Source: Cucumis sativus (Eukaryota > Streptophyta > Magnoliopsida > Cucurbitales > Cucurbitaceae). Taken from it: a DNA stretch of 64,000 nt. Below, piece by piece: positions 11,421 through 39,061 of this stretch (position 1 is the first letter of the stretch; every line of letters starts with the position of its first letter). The translations under genes were made by a program, and so were the position numbers. The DNA is taken from the NCBI RefSeq assembly GCF_000004075.3, contig NC_026661.2, positions 19,434,307 to 19,498,306 on the forward strand. The letters are read 5' to 3'. The notes beneath the pieces were generated by a model. That model worked only from the letters and a program-made list of their open reading frames with translations, searched no databases and was not told the origin of the DNA.

Positions 11421-12894
11421 CTTCTTCCTCCGAAATTCTTCTCCAAAGTAGGATTAGGGTTTATGAGAAAAACCTACGCTTCTTTCTTTTAAATGCTCTC
11501 TTCGGAAAATAATATTATTTGATCATTTTTTTTTAATAACATTTAACATTTTCTGTTTTTTCACATTTTAAAAAATATTTTAAATATTAATTTTTCTATA
11601 AAAAATAATTACCGAAAATTCCAAAATTAAAAAAAGGTCGAACTCCTTATCTCGATCTAAGTTGAGATTGAGATAGAACTTCATGTTATCTAACAAAAAA
11701 AAAAAGAATAACACATATTTATGTTCTCTTAATACACTTGAGTTCGAACATATTTTAATTTCTTTTTTATAAAATAAAACTAAGATCGGTGTTTTAAAGG
11801 TTTTGGTTTTTTAAATTATGCATATATTTCCGTTTTAAAATTCCTATTTTCTTTTATTTTTCAATACCTGTTTAGTTTTAGAAATTGAAAAAAATAGATA
11901 ACAAAATAAAATATTTGGAGATAAGAGTGTGTTTGGACGGGAAACCTAAAATTTTAAAACCAAATAATTACGAATAATTTTTAATCATATAAAAATTTAA
12001 AATATGTTATAAAATCTAAAATCAACGAAAAAAATTGTTAAAATAAAAATTTAATCAAATATGTACAACATGCAAAATTTCAAATTTTATCATAGTAAAT
12101 ATTTTAGTTTATTTTACAATATTTGAAAATGTCTCAATCAACTTAAAACAATAATAAATAATAAATGTTTTATTGGATATTTTTAAATAAAGCAAAATGA
12201 ACCAAGATATTTATAAAATATAATAAACTTTCCAATTCTATCAAACAATCGACTTCTATGGGATATATTTAATAGACTTCTATATAATATTTCATTATAT
12301 TTTTAACTGATTTGTTCGATATCAATAATTTCTCTTTTTTCTTGACTTTAAAAGTTGTATCTACTTTATCATTAAAACTTAAAAAAAAAAAGTAATAAAT
12401 TATTAAAGTTGTTAGTTATCTAAAAAGTTATAGCATTTCTATACTAAACATTAAAAAGTTATAGCATTTCTATACTAAACATTGAAGAATTGGTATTAAT
12501 AATTTAACCATTAAACACCAAGTTAAGAAGCCCATGGGTTAATGGGTTTATTTGCATTTATTACTTCAAAGCTTGATTGATTAAACATACTACACAACAT
12601 AACATAAGAAGATTTTACTTAGAAGGATCAACTTATTTCTTTCTTTTGTTGAGAGTTGAGAGTTAAAGAGTGAAAATGAAAGTCGGAAAGTTCAACTTCC
12701 CACAAATTTCACCACTTTTTGTTTTTCACTTTAATTTTGTTTTCTTGTTTCTAAACCCCCAAAATGACTGTTCAATAAACATCCACTCTACCATCGCTAG
12801 AACCTCTCTTATCTCTTCCATTTTTATGTTGATAGGCTGCCTGAGACTTCTTCTTCTTCCTCTTCGATTGACATTCTGAGCTCTTTCTTCCTTC
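11421..12894. other. Intergenic AT-rich spacer with a 31-bp tandem repeat
   Basis: A divergent promoter region between the DUF2462 gene (-) and the plastid L1 gene (+). At 12421-12482 a unit beginning taaaaagttatagcatttct is present twice in perfect tandem (period 31). The part from about 12600 on is probably the leader of the L1 gene. No gene is seen. Confidence 0.55.
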
Positions 12895-15800
12895 ATGGCA
12901 ATGGCCACTTGTAATCCCACACTGCACTCCTCCCTTACCATGGCCCACACTTCATCCGTACACCCACAAGACCCTTCTTCCCTTCTCTCTTTCAGACCCA
13001 TTGCTGCCTCTTCCACCGCCAATATCTTCTCTTTATGCCACCCCTTAATTCTGCAGCGCAGGGGAGGGAGGTCCATCAATTGGGTCGACCTTAAATTTGG
13101 GAGAGAATGCAGGGATCATTTGGTTGTGGCTGCTTTAGCTGCGGAAATTGAGGTGGATGAGGATGTGGAAGAGAATGGAGAAGAGGGAAATGGTGGAACT
13201 GCTACTTCAGTTCTGCCTAAGATTAAGAAGGGAAAGGCTGCATTGCCTCTCAAAAGGGACAGAGTAAGCTTGAGCAAGTTCTTGTATTGCCCTGTTTTCA
13301 ATCTAGTTGATTGCCATTTTGGATATGGTTTTAGAGTTTGATTGGTGGGTTTTACTTCGTTTTAGGTTTTGTTTTGTTGTTGTAGCTCTGACCTCCGGGG
13401 TTTTAATTTTAGACACTGTTGCCTTTTTATGGAGATGAAATATGTCTTAGAACTTTTACTTTTGTTTTCCTCCGTCTACTTCCATTTTTTGTCCTCCACA
13501 AATTAGGCTGGTTTTTAATGTTGGTTTGGCTAATCATTTTTGAGTGAGGCCCATAAGTATGCATTCTAAAGGGCCAGGTATGATGTCTCAAGTGATCAAT
13601 TGTTTCAATGTGAAATGATTCATGTAGATGGAAGGGTACTTCTTGTTGGGGAAATCTAGATACCGTTAATAGGCCGTTCGGCTGGTTGGCTTTGCCGTCC
13701 CAGTAAAAACTTTTGTACATGCGTCTCTAGTTTGTTATTCTTGTGTTCATTGGTTCTTTCCCTTCTTACGTATATGTTTGTTTCAGTTCTGTAATTCACT
13801 TAATTTTGATTCAACATCTAGTTAAAATTTTTCTTGAATTGTTCTTTCTCTTTCTAGTTTCATTATCTTCTAGGATTAATAGTTCCTATCATGTCTATTT
13901 TTGATCAATGGCTTCATTAGTTGACTTGGAAAACTCTAGCAATCGGGCGGTTTAGTACTGTTTCTTTGCTTTCTACCTTCCTTTGTAGCATCAGCCGTTC
14001 CAGTTAGTTGTTATCCATATTTTCTTTTGAGTTCTACTCTGAACCAGCAATAGATTACGAGAGAGGTTCATAAAGGATATGTGGATTACTTTTAGTTCAT
14101 ATTGTAAGCCGTGTTCTCTTAAAATATATATTTGCCCCCTTCTCTTATTACTATTGAATCAGCTTTGACATGAAACCGTGTTCTGAAAATGTTCAGACCC
14201 GGTCAAAGAGGTTCCTGGAAATTCAAAAACTAAGGGAAACCAAAATGGAGTACGACCTGAAAACAGCAATATCTTTGTTGAAACAAACGTCCAGCACAAA
14301 ATTTGTGGAAACTGCTGAAGCCCACTTCCGATTGAACATTGATCCCAAATATAATGATCAACAGCTGAGAGCAACTGTAAGTTTTCTTGGTAATTGCATG
14401 ATAATTGACAAAGAAAGTTAAAAGTTATAAGAAAATATCGGTTCCATCTCAAAACCAAATGGTATTGAGAGTAGTCCATGTATCTTATAAAGATGGTGAG
14501 GTTCCTTGATTTCTTTAATGTGTGATTGTCAACAAAAGTCCTACCTACTACTTGAGTTTACTATATGTCTGTCCTAAATCTTCAATGCTCACTTTTTTCA
14601 AAGGTAAATTTGCCCAAGGGAACTGGACAGACAGTAAAGGTAGCTGTTCTTACTCAAGGTAATCACTAAATTTGACTTGAATGATACTTTCATTGGTTAG
14701 GATTCAATGGTAGAAGTATCTAGTTTTCTATGAGTTCTGGTTCCATTTCTTTCAATGAGGGAATATCGTGGAATGGATGTTAATACATGATGCAACTAGA
14801 TATATGAACTTTAAAAAGTCTCAATGGAAGCTTGGTTTCTACCCAAAAAAATAGCAGGTATTATTGTCTCCAAAGTGATTGTGGATTAGATAGTATTTGG
14901 TGGAGAATCCTCTACTTGAAAGGGAGGTTTGCTTGCTCTGTTAGTGTCTTAGTGAGATTGCTTAAACTATCGTGGCCTTATTTATATGAATTTCCCTCTA
15001 TTATTGATGAGTGAATATCCTTCTTGTAACCAGTGTGACATGTGTGATACATGGTATTTGGAGAATGAAAATATTTATTTGTTCTTTATTAAATTTTCAT
15101 ACAGTTTTGCAGTGTGACATGGTTAATACTGATTGGTTGGTTTCCCCCCTTGAAATCAGTTTAAAAACTTGAGTGAAGAGAATGAGATGAATGCTAGGAT
15201 ATGACTTTTTAATTAACTCTTATATGTATATATATATATATATATATTCGTTATTTATTTCCTTGATGTGGTCATGTGGATTCTCTCATCTTTTCCCATC
15301 TCTCTAATCAACTATAAATTTTGAGATTCAGCTTACATTGGCCATATTATCGTGCTGCTTTTTAAAAATGCTGTTTGTATCTGCATCATATCTCTTCTCA
15401 TGGCGCCTTTTTTCTTCTTCAGTTTTCATTTTCTTTCACTCGTTTCATATAATCTCATTGCCTTCTGAATCATGTAGGTGAAAAATTCGACGAAGCAAAA
15501 AATGCAGGAGCAGATTTGGTTGGAGGTGAGGATCTGATAGAACAGATCAAAGGAGGTTTCATGGAATTTGATAAGTTGATTGCTTCACCAGATATGATGC
15601 CCAAGGTATGGTTCTTAAATCTTTTTACTGCTATACATTGTGATGGGTTTCCAAAAGTATAAGTATTTCTAACAACGTTGTCCATAGCAATGAAGTAGTT
15701 TTCACATGTACTTTGAAACTGAGTACCAAATACGATTCCGATTTCCTTGTATGCAATACTACCGATAATTTTTTCTTTCATGCTTGTAAGAAAGTATTTT

Positions 15801-16593
15801 TGGATACTTCTTGCACCATCTATGACCAGAATTAAGAAGATACAGTATCGTGTTCGTGCCACAGATTTAAAGAGACCAAGTTAAATAAAGCCTACAGAAT
15901 TTTAACTCATCTTCATGTGAATGGTTTCGGTGTCCACTTTGGAGTTTGTGCTGATTTTGAGATATTTTAGTTACTTTGTGGCAACTACAAACAAACAATT
16001 AATCTGTTGACCGGTCTTCTCTGTTTGTTCCAGGTTGCAAGTCTAGGGAAACTTCTAGGACCTCGAGGACTGATGCCGAATCCAAAAGCTGGCACAGTTA
16101 CAACAAATATACCTCAGGTATAGATAAGAACCATCTACATTTGTATGCATCACAATTTGACAATAAAGTTGATATTATATTAGCTAAGGAGAAGGTCTTT
16201 CTTGAGATATAGATTGGTAATAGCTTTGTCCTGTTTCAGGCTATAGCAGAGTTCAAGCAGGGAAAAGTTGAATACAGAGCAGATAAAACCGGGATTGTTC
16301 ACTTACCGTTTGGAAAGGCAGACTTTTCCGAAGATGACCTCCTTGTGAACTTACTGTCTGCAATAGTATGTTCTTTCCTAATTCAAATTCTAAAGAACTC
16401 CATTAGTATCTATTTTTTTTACCATATTGATTCGTTCACATTAATCCAACAGAAATCAGTAGAAGTAAACAAGCCAACAGGTGCTAAAGGAGTATACTGG
16501 AAGAGTGCGCATATATGCTCTTCGATGGGACCTTCAATTCGATTAAACACAAGGGAAATGCTCGATTACAAGATCCCATCATCAAATGCTTGA
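12895..16593 (+). CDS. RPL1: 50S ribosomal protein L1, chloroplastic
   Basis: Plastid ribosomal protein uL1, which builds the L1 stalk of the large subunit and helps release tRNA from the E site; nuclear-encoded and imported. Seven exons join in frame to about 360 residues: 12895-13263, 14197-14376, 14604-14658, 15478-15605, 16034-16117, 16240-16365 and 16453-16593. Exon 1 is a Ser/Thr-rich transit peptide ([20 protein letters not shown]) followed by an acidic stretch ([16 protein letters not shown]) and a basic one. The uL1 domain starts at [20 protein letters not shown] and includes [32 protein letters not shown], the signature [20 protein letters not shown] and [14 protein letters not shown]. 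An ATG six bases downstream is an alternative start. All splice phases agree and no lesion was found. Confidence 0.95.
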
Positions 16594-17202
16594 AGAATTT
16601 AACTCTACACTTGTAAATGCCTTCTTCAATTTGCTTGATCGCAGCCCTCGTGAATGCACCTTTTGAGTTGTCTTCAGCGGCCAAAGACTTGGTTTAGTAT
16701 TAAAGTTGCTATGTGTCTGAAGAAAGAATAGAGCTTGATGATTATCTTGAATTGAAGAGTAATTGAAACTTGAGAACTGCATATTCATTTGTAATTGAAA
16801 CTGATTCAAAGTAGCTCAGTTTTGTTGTGTTGTGGTTATCAGCATCAATCATTTTCACCTCATCTGACTATTGTTTATTTCTCAAATTTTAGTTTGTTTA
16901 AGCTTTTCACTGTTGAAAAATATGGTGGATGATTGTTCTTGGAGAATTTGTAATGAAATATAGAGTTGAAAATGGAAGAAAATTTTAAGTTAATTCATCA
17001 GTAAACAATAGATAGAAAAATAATATGATAGCTTTACAAAAGAATTTGTCAAGTCATGGTTCAACTATACAAAATGAAAGCACAAATTGAATCACAATCG
17101 TTTAAGGACTAGCAGCTATTTGATGTGAGAACATGGCAACCTTCATAGAAAGAACTCTAATCGAACATTGCCTTCCTCAGCATAGAAATCCGCTAATGAC
17201 AA
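16594..17202. other. Spacer between convergent L1 and SMC5 genes
   Basis: About 600 bp that should contain both 3' UTRs. No coding sequence recognised. Confidence 0.55.
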
Positions 17203-32356
<15,154 letters not shown>

Positions 32357-33900
32357 AGCATAGAGGTTGGTGGAGCTTTGCCTTGCAGATACGAAATTTC
32401 AACGATCCCGTTTAGAAAAGGTGATCAGTGAGAGTTAGGGTTTGAGTGAGCGACTTGGAACTTGGAAGAGGACAGTCGGGGAAATGGCGCCAACTAAAAA
32501 TCGAACCGTTAAACAAATTTGTGTTTCATTTTGCATTTCTTTTCCTTCTTAATAATACCATTTTTTAAATTTTATCATTATGTTAACTCTAAGAGAAAAT
32601 ACTCCTAAACTTTTTATTGGGTTAAAACACTTCCACACTTAAAGAAAAATATTCAACAATATTATTAAAAGTATGGACAATTCAAATATACAAACACTTT
32701 TTTGGAGATGCTAACCAACTATATAACAACAATATTTTATGGGTATAGAAAATCTACCTGTAGTTCATAGATTGCTACCAAACGATATCATCTATCGCTA
32801 GTTGACTTTAAGAGCTAAATCTAAATTTTGTTACATTTGTAAATTCTATTGTATTGCATTCATTCAACTAATTGCAACTGACTCTATCTTTAAATCAAAA
32901 ATATTAAAAACGTTTTTGTTGTTATTTGAAAATCGTATTCCTTGTTTCAAAACACCCTTTAACTTAACATTCGTTTTAGATAAAGAAAAAAAATATCAGG
33001 TTGAGTTTGAAGATACTTATTGACAAAAGTATGTTAAGAATTTGGATTATAGTTTTTAAAACAATTAATAAGAGAGAAAAGTAAACAAAATGTGCGTGCA
33101 TTAGTGCATTTTTAGTGATAAAGACTTGGTTGATTTCGTTGTTATTTAAATTAATATATTTGTTGTGATAAGTTAAGAAGAATGTTGGCCTCTTGTATTA
33201 ATAGCTAAGAAGATAATCAATCAAATCCTAAGTTTTTGATTGTCAAGATGAGCGTACGATACAATGTTTGTATATCAAGTTCAAGTTTAGATGTTTGATT
33301 CTCCACATCATGCTTTAATACAACATTTTTGTTAAAAAGATTAAGCCTTTGATTGTGCACCTACTGCACAAAAGAGGCAATCATATATCTAAGTTTTCTC
33401 AAACATAATTGAACCATATGTTGTTCCTTAGAGATTATATATGTCGAAGAAAGACAGTATATCTTTGGAAGATAGAGATTTTATCAAAGGTCTACAAAGA
33501 TGAACACTTTTGAGAGCATACCAATATTATAAATTAGCATGTGGTAAAACTACGTACACTTCTACCTTTTTACAAATATAATTGTTAGCCCTTTGAAATT
33601 AATGTGGCTGAACTGAAATCTTTTGAAGAAAACCAATTACTGTATGTTTGACTAGACATGTGCCTTCTTTAACCATTTGACATTCACTGTGAACTTCGTC
33701 TCTGAATATTTAATAGGAATCAAGCAGGTGTATAACAAAATATACAATTGAAAAACATCCAATAATAATGTATTTCTTTCGACAAGAAACGAAACGACAT
33801 ACAAAGACGAAACACGAGATACACTATATATCTCAATAGAAATTCATTCCAAAAAGAAAAGAAAAAAAACCAAGAATACATGATAGCAGTCGCAAACTTT
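32357..33900. other. SMC5 5' flank and intergenic spacer
   Basis: The first 120 bp or so is the SMC5 leader and promoter (in transcript sense, rich in aaccctaac-like sequence); pieces of it recur elsewhere in the window. The rest is AT-rich with no gene I can support. A small open frame at 33916-34104 on the minus strand is not recognised. Confidence 0.55.
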
Positions 33901-34109
33901 AATTATAAGCAGTGTTCACCTTACCATAAGGAAAACGACTGAACAAAAGAAGAGCTTACACTTGTGTACAGAATGGAAGTCTTTTTCCACAGCCTTGATT
34001 AAACTACACAATCCTTCATTAAATCCCTTTTCTTTGTCCCTCCACAGAGCATCTGCGTGTTTCTCATCTCTATTTAGAAGCAAAACACCATCAAAATATT
34101 GCAAGATTC

Positions 34110-34204
34110 AAAAAGCAAGCTCCAACTTTATTATGAAGATCCGACTTAAGTTGCAAGAACTTAGAGTTGAATTAGATGGCTCAGCTCTTGTAATCCTTTT
34201 AATC
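34110..34204 (-). pseudogene. Decayed LRR remnant after NLR A
   Basis: The minus-strand sequence taagttcttgcaacttaagt, then cggatcttcataa, closely matches the stretch of the LRR pseudogene at 52.8 kb that encodes KFLQLKSGLHKLELHW. The homology therefore runs past the NLR A stop codon, with deletions, and stops near 34110. Confidence 0.55.
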
Positions 34205-36400
34205 TTAATCAATTCTGTTAATCTGAAATCTCAATATCTGAAGATCACTCAGCTCACCCAATCTTTTTGGTAAATAGGTGAGACTCAAACATCCGCATAT
34301 GCTAAGATGCTTAAGGTTGATCAACTTTTTTGTATCTTCTGGGAATTCTTCTAATCTCAAACAACCATGAAGGATGAGTTCTTCCAATTTACACAAGTCA
34401 CTAATAGAATCTGGCAGGAATTTTAAATTTCGATTATTAGAAAGATCTAAATGCTTGAGGTTGATCAAATTGCCGATATTATCGGGCAACATTTTAAAAC
34501 TGGAATTCCGAAGGATCAGTGTTTCTAAATTATACAATTCTGTAATGGAATCTGGAAGATTTAAAATAAATGAGTCCATAATACTCAAATATCTCAAATG
34601 TTTCAACTTACCAGTAAACTCCAAAACGATCATTGCATTCTTCAAATTTTTGAAATACAAGGCTCGTAATTGCAAATGATCATGAAGTATTTTTGTAAAT
34701 TCCCATTTCAAATCATTTGCAGAATCTAGCATGAAAAATGTTCTCAAATTTGTCACCTTTGATAATGATCTTAGAAGTTGATCTTTATGAGAATATTGAT
34801 CTTTCCATGAAAAGTGACGAGTTCCTATGTTGATGACATTGCATTCATTATCTGCTATCCAACAAGCAAGATCATGCATCAAATCATGCATCTTACATGC
34901 TATTATGTCTCCCCGTTCATTTTTTGTAACCTCTTGAAAAAATGATCGTGATAATAACTCCATGAAATAATCATTGCCAATATCAATGAGGCTGTTGTCC
35001 TTGCTGCCATTTGGTTGAATGAAACCTTGCGCACTCCACATTAGTATAAGTTCATGTGTTTTAATTTCATAATCTTTCGGGAACAAAGCACAGTATAGGA
35101 AACATTGCTTCAAATTAGCTGGAAGGTATTTATAGCTGAGTTCAAGAATTAATCGCACTTCTTTTAGATTATCTTGTCCTTGCCCCAAAATTCGATGAAG
35201 TTCATTATCTTTGAAAGACAACCAAACTCTTTTTGATTTATTGTCTTTTAAAAGTCCTCCGATGGTTCTTATCGTGAGAGGAACACCTTTTAGCTTTGAA
35301 ACGATTTCCCTGCCAATTTGTATCAAACTTGAACTTTGATCAAGCTTCTCTGGATTACTTGGATGTCCTTCCAAACAAGTAATTTTTTGAAACAATAACC
35401 AGGAATTGTACTCATCCAAAATTTGTAAAAAATGGATGAAAGTAGAGTCAAAAGTTTTAGCAACTTGTTCACTCCGTGTTGTGATCAAAATCCTACTACC
35501 CTTTGCACCGCCCATCAATAATCTTTTAAGGCGTAACCATTCCTCTTTTTTCTCATTCCACACATCATCCATTACGAATAAGTATTTCTTTCCATCGATT
35601 TTCTTTCTAAGCTCACTTTGTAATGAATCTATTTGAAGGTACGGCTTAGGCTTCGTCCCAGTTGCAGACTCTATCATCTTTTGGATAATAACTTTTAGAT
35701 CAAATTCTTCAGAAACACACACCCATAACTTCAATTCAAACCCACTATTAGTCATATTGTGATGGGTATAAATAGACTGAGCAAGGGCAGTCTTTCCCAG
35801 TCCTCCCATTCCAACAATGGAAACAATTGCAATATCCTCTGTGATGTTGGAATTTAATAGAAGATCTATGACTACTTCCTTGTCATCATTCCTACCGATC
35901 ACTTCCTCTTCAAGTATGTAAGAGTAAGTCTCCCGTCTCTTTCTCAACTCTTCATCATCTCTTTTCTCGATCACATGCTCAGAAAAGCTAAATTGATTTT
36001 TGTCATCATTAATAGATTGTAGCCTCTGTCTAATATCCTTGATTTTGTGATCTATTTTCCAATTAGATTTAAATTTGGAAAAGAGGATACGTACTAGTTT
36101 TCTTTTTCTCTGATCTTTGGCCAAAACCTGCCTTCTTAAGGTTTCGTAGGAGGACTCGTCCACCAGGTCATCAATCTCGTACAAAGCATCCTTAAGCCTT
36201 GAAACCCAAGCCTTGACAGCAAGGCTCTTGGACTGCTGCTCCTCCGCATCGAGAAGCACAGCTTGAATGGCAGAAAGCGAGTGTTTGAGTTTGTCGAGTT
36301 CATCATTGACACCCCACAACAACCCAAGCTCCTGTAGTGCGGAAGAGCCCAATTTGAATATGATGTCTGCAGTAACGTTGTAGAGAATAGCTTCAGCCAT
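34205..36400 (-). CDS. CC-NB-ARC-LRR immune receptor, short form (NLR A)
   Basis: An intracellular receptor of the CNL class (RGA-like), which senses pathogen effectors and signals through ATP/ADP exchange in the NB-ARC switch. Single exon, 731 residues from MAEAILYNVTADIIFKLGSS; an in-frame upstream ATG would add 14 residues, but the family starts here. The CC domain (1-150) has LYEIDDLVDE in the EDVID position. In the NB-ARC: P-loop GMGGLGKTAL 198-207, kinase-2 YLFVMDDVW 273-281, RNBS-B GSRILITTR 301-309, GLPL-like GVPLTI 372-377, RNBS-D CFLYCALFP 433-441 and MHD 504-506. Only about 200 residues of LRR follow before the stop, against 600 or more in relatives. Diverged LRR sequence continues past the stop (34120-34204), so it is probably C-terminally truncated. 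The NB-ARC motifs are intact, so it may still be functional, or a recent pseudogene. Confidence 0.87.
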   Translation of the reverse strand: MAEAILYNVTADIIFKLGSSALQELGLLWGVNDELDKLKHSLSAIQAVLLDAEEQQSKSLAVKAWVSRLKDALYEIDDLVDESSYETLRRQVLAKDQRKRKLVRILFSKFKSNWKIDHKIKDIRQRLQSINDDKNQFSFSEHVIEKRDDEELRKRRETYSYILEEEVIGRNDDKEVVIDLLLNSNITEDIAIVSIVGMGGLGKTALAQSIYTHHNMTNSGFELKLWVCVSEEFDLKVIIQKMIESATGTKPKPYLQIDSLQSELRKKIDGKKYLFVMDDVWNEKKEEWLRLKRLLMGGAKGSRILITTRSEQVAKTFDSTFIHFLQILDEYNSWLLFQKITCLEGHPSNPEKLDQSSSLIQIGREIVSKLKGVPLTIRTIGGLLKDNKSKRVWLSFKDNELHRILGQGQDNLKEVRLILELSYKYLPANLKQCFLYCALFPKDYEIKTHELILMWSAQGFIQPNGSKDNSLIDIGNDYFMELLSRSFFQEVTKNERGDIIACKMHDLMHDLACWIADNECNVINIGTRHFSWKDQYSHKDQLLRSLSKVTNLRTFFMLDSANDLKWEFTKILHDHLQLRALYFKNLKNAMIVLEFTGKLKHLRYLSIMDSFILNLPDSITELYNLETLILRNSSFKMLPDNIGNLINLKHLDLSNNRNLKFLPDSISDLCKLEELILHGCLRLEEFPEDTKKLINLKHLSICGCLSLTYLPKRLGELSDLQILRFQINRID

Positions 36401-37290
36401 GGTGGATGAAAAAGGAGCAAAATTTTGGAGGAAGGGTAGCAACTTAGATCAGGTTGATAAACAAGTGAGTACTTAAATTTAGCTAAAATAAATTTGGGAT
36501 ACAAAAGTCCTTGTGGATAAAGCAAAAGGTGACTAACAACACCATATTATGTATACACGCATATATACGTATCACTTTTTCAATATCAACATACCATGCA
36601 CAAGTAACATATTTTATTTTGAAGAATTGTAGGCCATATACTCATCTCAGTTTTCCATACATTTCCATTAATTAAAGTATGAAAATATATGTAGGTAGGA
36701 AGATGGCTGAAGCTCCAAACTTGATTCCATTAACATGGCTTATACCAAACACAAGCTTTGCCATTAACTTTTATAGATGATCTTGGTCTATGCACTCAAA
36801 TAATAATATAATGTTAGTACTACCAGTTTGTGAGATGCTTCTTATTTTTTTATTCAAAGATAGAATAACTTTAAAAAAAGAAAAAGGTAGTGCATATTCA
36901 TTGTTCACACATAATGACCCCAAAGTGACCGAAAGAACAAGAATAAAAGGATATAAAGAAACAACATGATATCGATAAAGTTTGAGTCAATTATTTACAC
37001 TATATCCAATTGAGTCCTTCTTTATCATCGTTGGAAATACAATCACAAATAGCAATAATTGATAGACAAAAAATAACTTTGAAAAGAAAAAGATAAACTC
37101 CAAATTTCTCTTGGACGATTAAAGTCTAGAAATAATTATGTACTCAACTGGATAAAAGAGAGCATCTAAGTTTTCTCAAATCTTTAGAGCATTTAGATGT
37201 GACTTGAAAACCAGCGCAATGAAAATATTGAATTTGAATATGGTTGTTTGGTTCTAATAAAAAATAAGGATATCTATGTATAGAATGTAT
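36401..37290. other. NLR A 5' flank, shared with other cluster members
   Basis: No gene. The part at 36780-37030 contains blocks that recur at 38870-39060 and 44700-44930, for example cttggtctatgcactcaaat and agaaaaaggtagtgcat. It is thus part of the duplicated NLR flanking unit. Confidence 0.6.
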
Positions 37291-38206
37291 AGAATTCAGT
37301 ACGTCATGAAACCAAACATTGACACAAACAACCATTGCCGACGTAGGTAATGTGGGTTGATTTAGACAAGCAAGCCCGACGTTTTAATTCAAAACATCAG
37401 ACTTGATCCATCATTTTCATTTAAAAAAATTTTTCATCCATGTTTCTCTGACACACATGAAAAACACGTCAGGGAAACGTAATATATTAATTTTATTGTT
37501 AACCTTTCCCCGACGTCGAGGACAAAAACATCGAGAAGGTTGAAATAAATATTTAAATGTTGAAGTTTTCCCGAAGTTACTATACAAACGTCGACCGTTG
37601 TACAAACCAAGGTCGACATACGCGTTGACCCCGTCGAGGAATCTTTGGAATAACTTTTACTGATTAATTTTTTTCAACGTGTCACTTATGACGTTGGAGA
37701 AAGTCCACCCTATTTGTTTTGTATTCATAGAACACAGACAAAACATTAATCCGCATTTGAAATGGTTATGGGGGAAAAGGTATTTTCTTCAGCACACTTC
37801 ACATTGTATGCTTGTTTTTGCTTCTATATTTTTCCAATAGTGTAATTTTCTCAAAGTTTTTCTATTGTTGTGAAGATGTTAAAGTTGAAGAATCAGATTA
37901 GAAGGGAAATTGAGCTAAGAAACAAAGGTCAGAAGAGGCTTAAACTCTTGATAAAAAGGCTTGAATCCCTCAACAACATCAGAAATTTTCACAAATTCCT
38001 CACCCTCGAAGGAAATGGAAAGCCAAAAATCAAAATTAGAGAAGCTCGTTTCAACGATTCAGAAAATCACAATGCCAGAAAATTCTCAATATTACCATAT
38101 CAAACAACTCCGAATCTCGTAACACTTCCTACGTTGATACGCAACATACCTCTCAAATCCCTCACACAAAAGATCAAAGGTACTAATAATAATTAAATAA
38201 ATAAAT

Positions 38207-38271
<65 letters not shown>

Positions 38272-38468
38272 CCCGACGTCATTTACATACGTCGGGGTAA
38301 GCGTATATGCCGACGTCGTTCATTTTGAGCGTCGCCTGAAATTTTCCTAACGCCTTTTGTCCAACGTTCTTGCCAACGTAGGATTGGACGTTGGCATTAC
38401 TTTGGCCGACTCACTTTGAAGTTCTGCCAACGTTTTAATGCGTCAGAAATATCCAGTTTCTTGTAGTG
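37290..38468. mobile_element. CACTA-type DNA transposon remnant (right end preserved)
   Basis: The right end, tttcttgtagtg at 38457-38468, is the reverse complement of CACTACAAGAAA, the canonical terminus of plant CACTA elements. Next to it and again at 37330-37720 are many copies of an acgt/gacgt-centred motif (cgacgt, aacgtt, gacgtc), as in CACTA subterminal repeats. The left CACTA end was not found, so the element is truncated or its left end is mutated. An open frame at 37870-38196 (plus strand, lysine-rich, starting MKMLKLKNQIRREIELRNKG) lies inside; I do not recognise it as transposase. Confidence 0.65.
38211..38267. repeat. (TA)n microsatellite inside the CACTA remnant
   Basis: About 28 uninterrupted TA units. 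It is palindromic and likely to vary in length. Confidence 0.95.
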
Positions 38469-39061
38469 CAGCCAACCCTTACATCTAAAATAATATTGAC
38501 TTTATTTTAATGTGTTAACACATTTAGCTACTATTCAAATGACTTCTTCTCTATGTGAATATCTAATAGGAATTAAAGGAAGGTGGAAATTAAATAAACA
38601 ACTAAACAATTGGAAGATGAGAAGGATGAAGAGATGCACCTGGATATCTCACCTAGGTTACTTAGTGTCACAATCGCAATCTTTCAAATATGGAACGGGC
38701 GATTGTACTACGACACTTGCTTTAACTCAGTGAACAAATCCGCCGTACTAAATCGAAAAATCACTGATCAAACAAACAACGCCTTGGAGAAACATGCTCG
38801 TAACACTCAGCAACCCATCATACTCCAAGCCTACCACTTTATGAGACGCCTTTACTTTTGTTTGTCTCTTTTTCAACTTCAAAGGCAAATCAACTTTAAT
38901 TTTAAAAAGAAAAAGGTAGTGCATGTACATACATATCTTAAAGTGATTGAAAAAAAGAGGAATAAAAGATCAAATGAGAAAAGAAAAGAAATAAAACATC
39001 AGAATTGCATTAAAGTTGAGACAATTATATTTCACATCATCCAATTATGTCTTCACAAACG
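38469..39061. other. Spacer with a copy of the NLR 5' flank
   Basis: From about 38870 it matches the upstream region of NLR A (agaaaaaggtagtgcat and the following AT-rich stretch). The open frame at 38610-39071 (plus strand) crosses this repeat and has no recognised domain; I do not call it a gene. Confidence 0.5.

Noticed and set aside
33916-34104. 62-codon minus-strand open frame downstream of NLR A
   Set aside because: I looked for a continuing NLR exon but found no LRR pattern in this frame and no clear splice acceptor.
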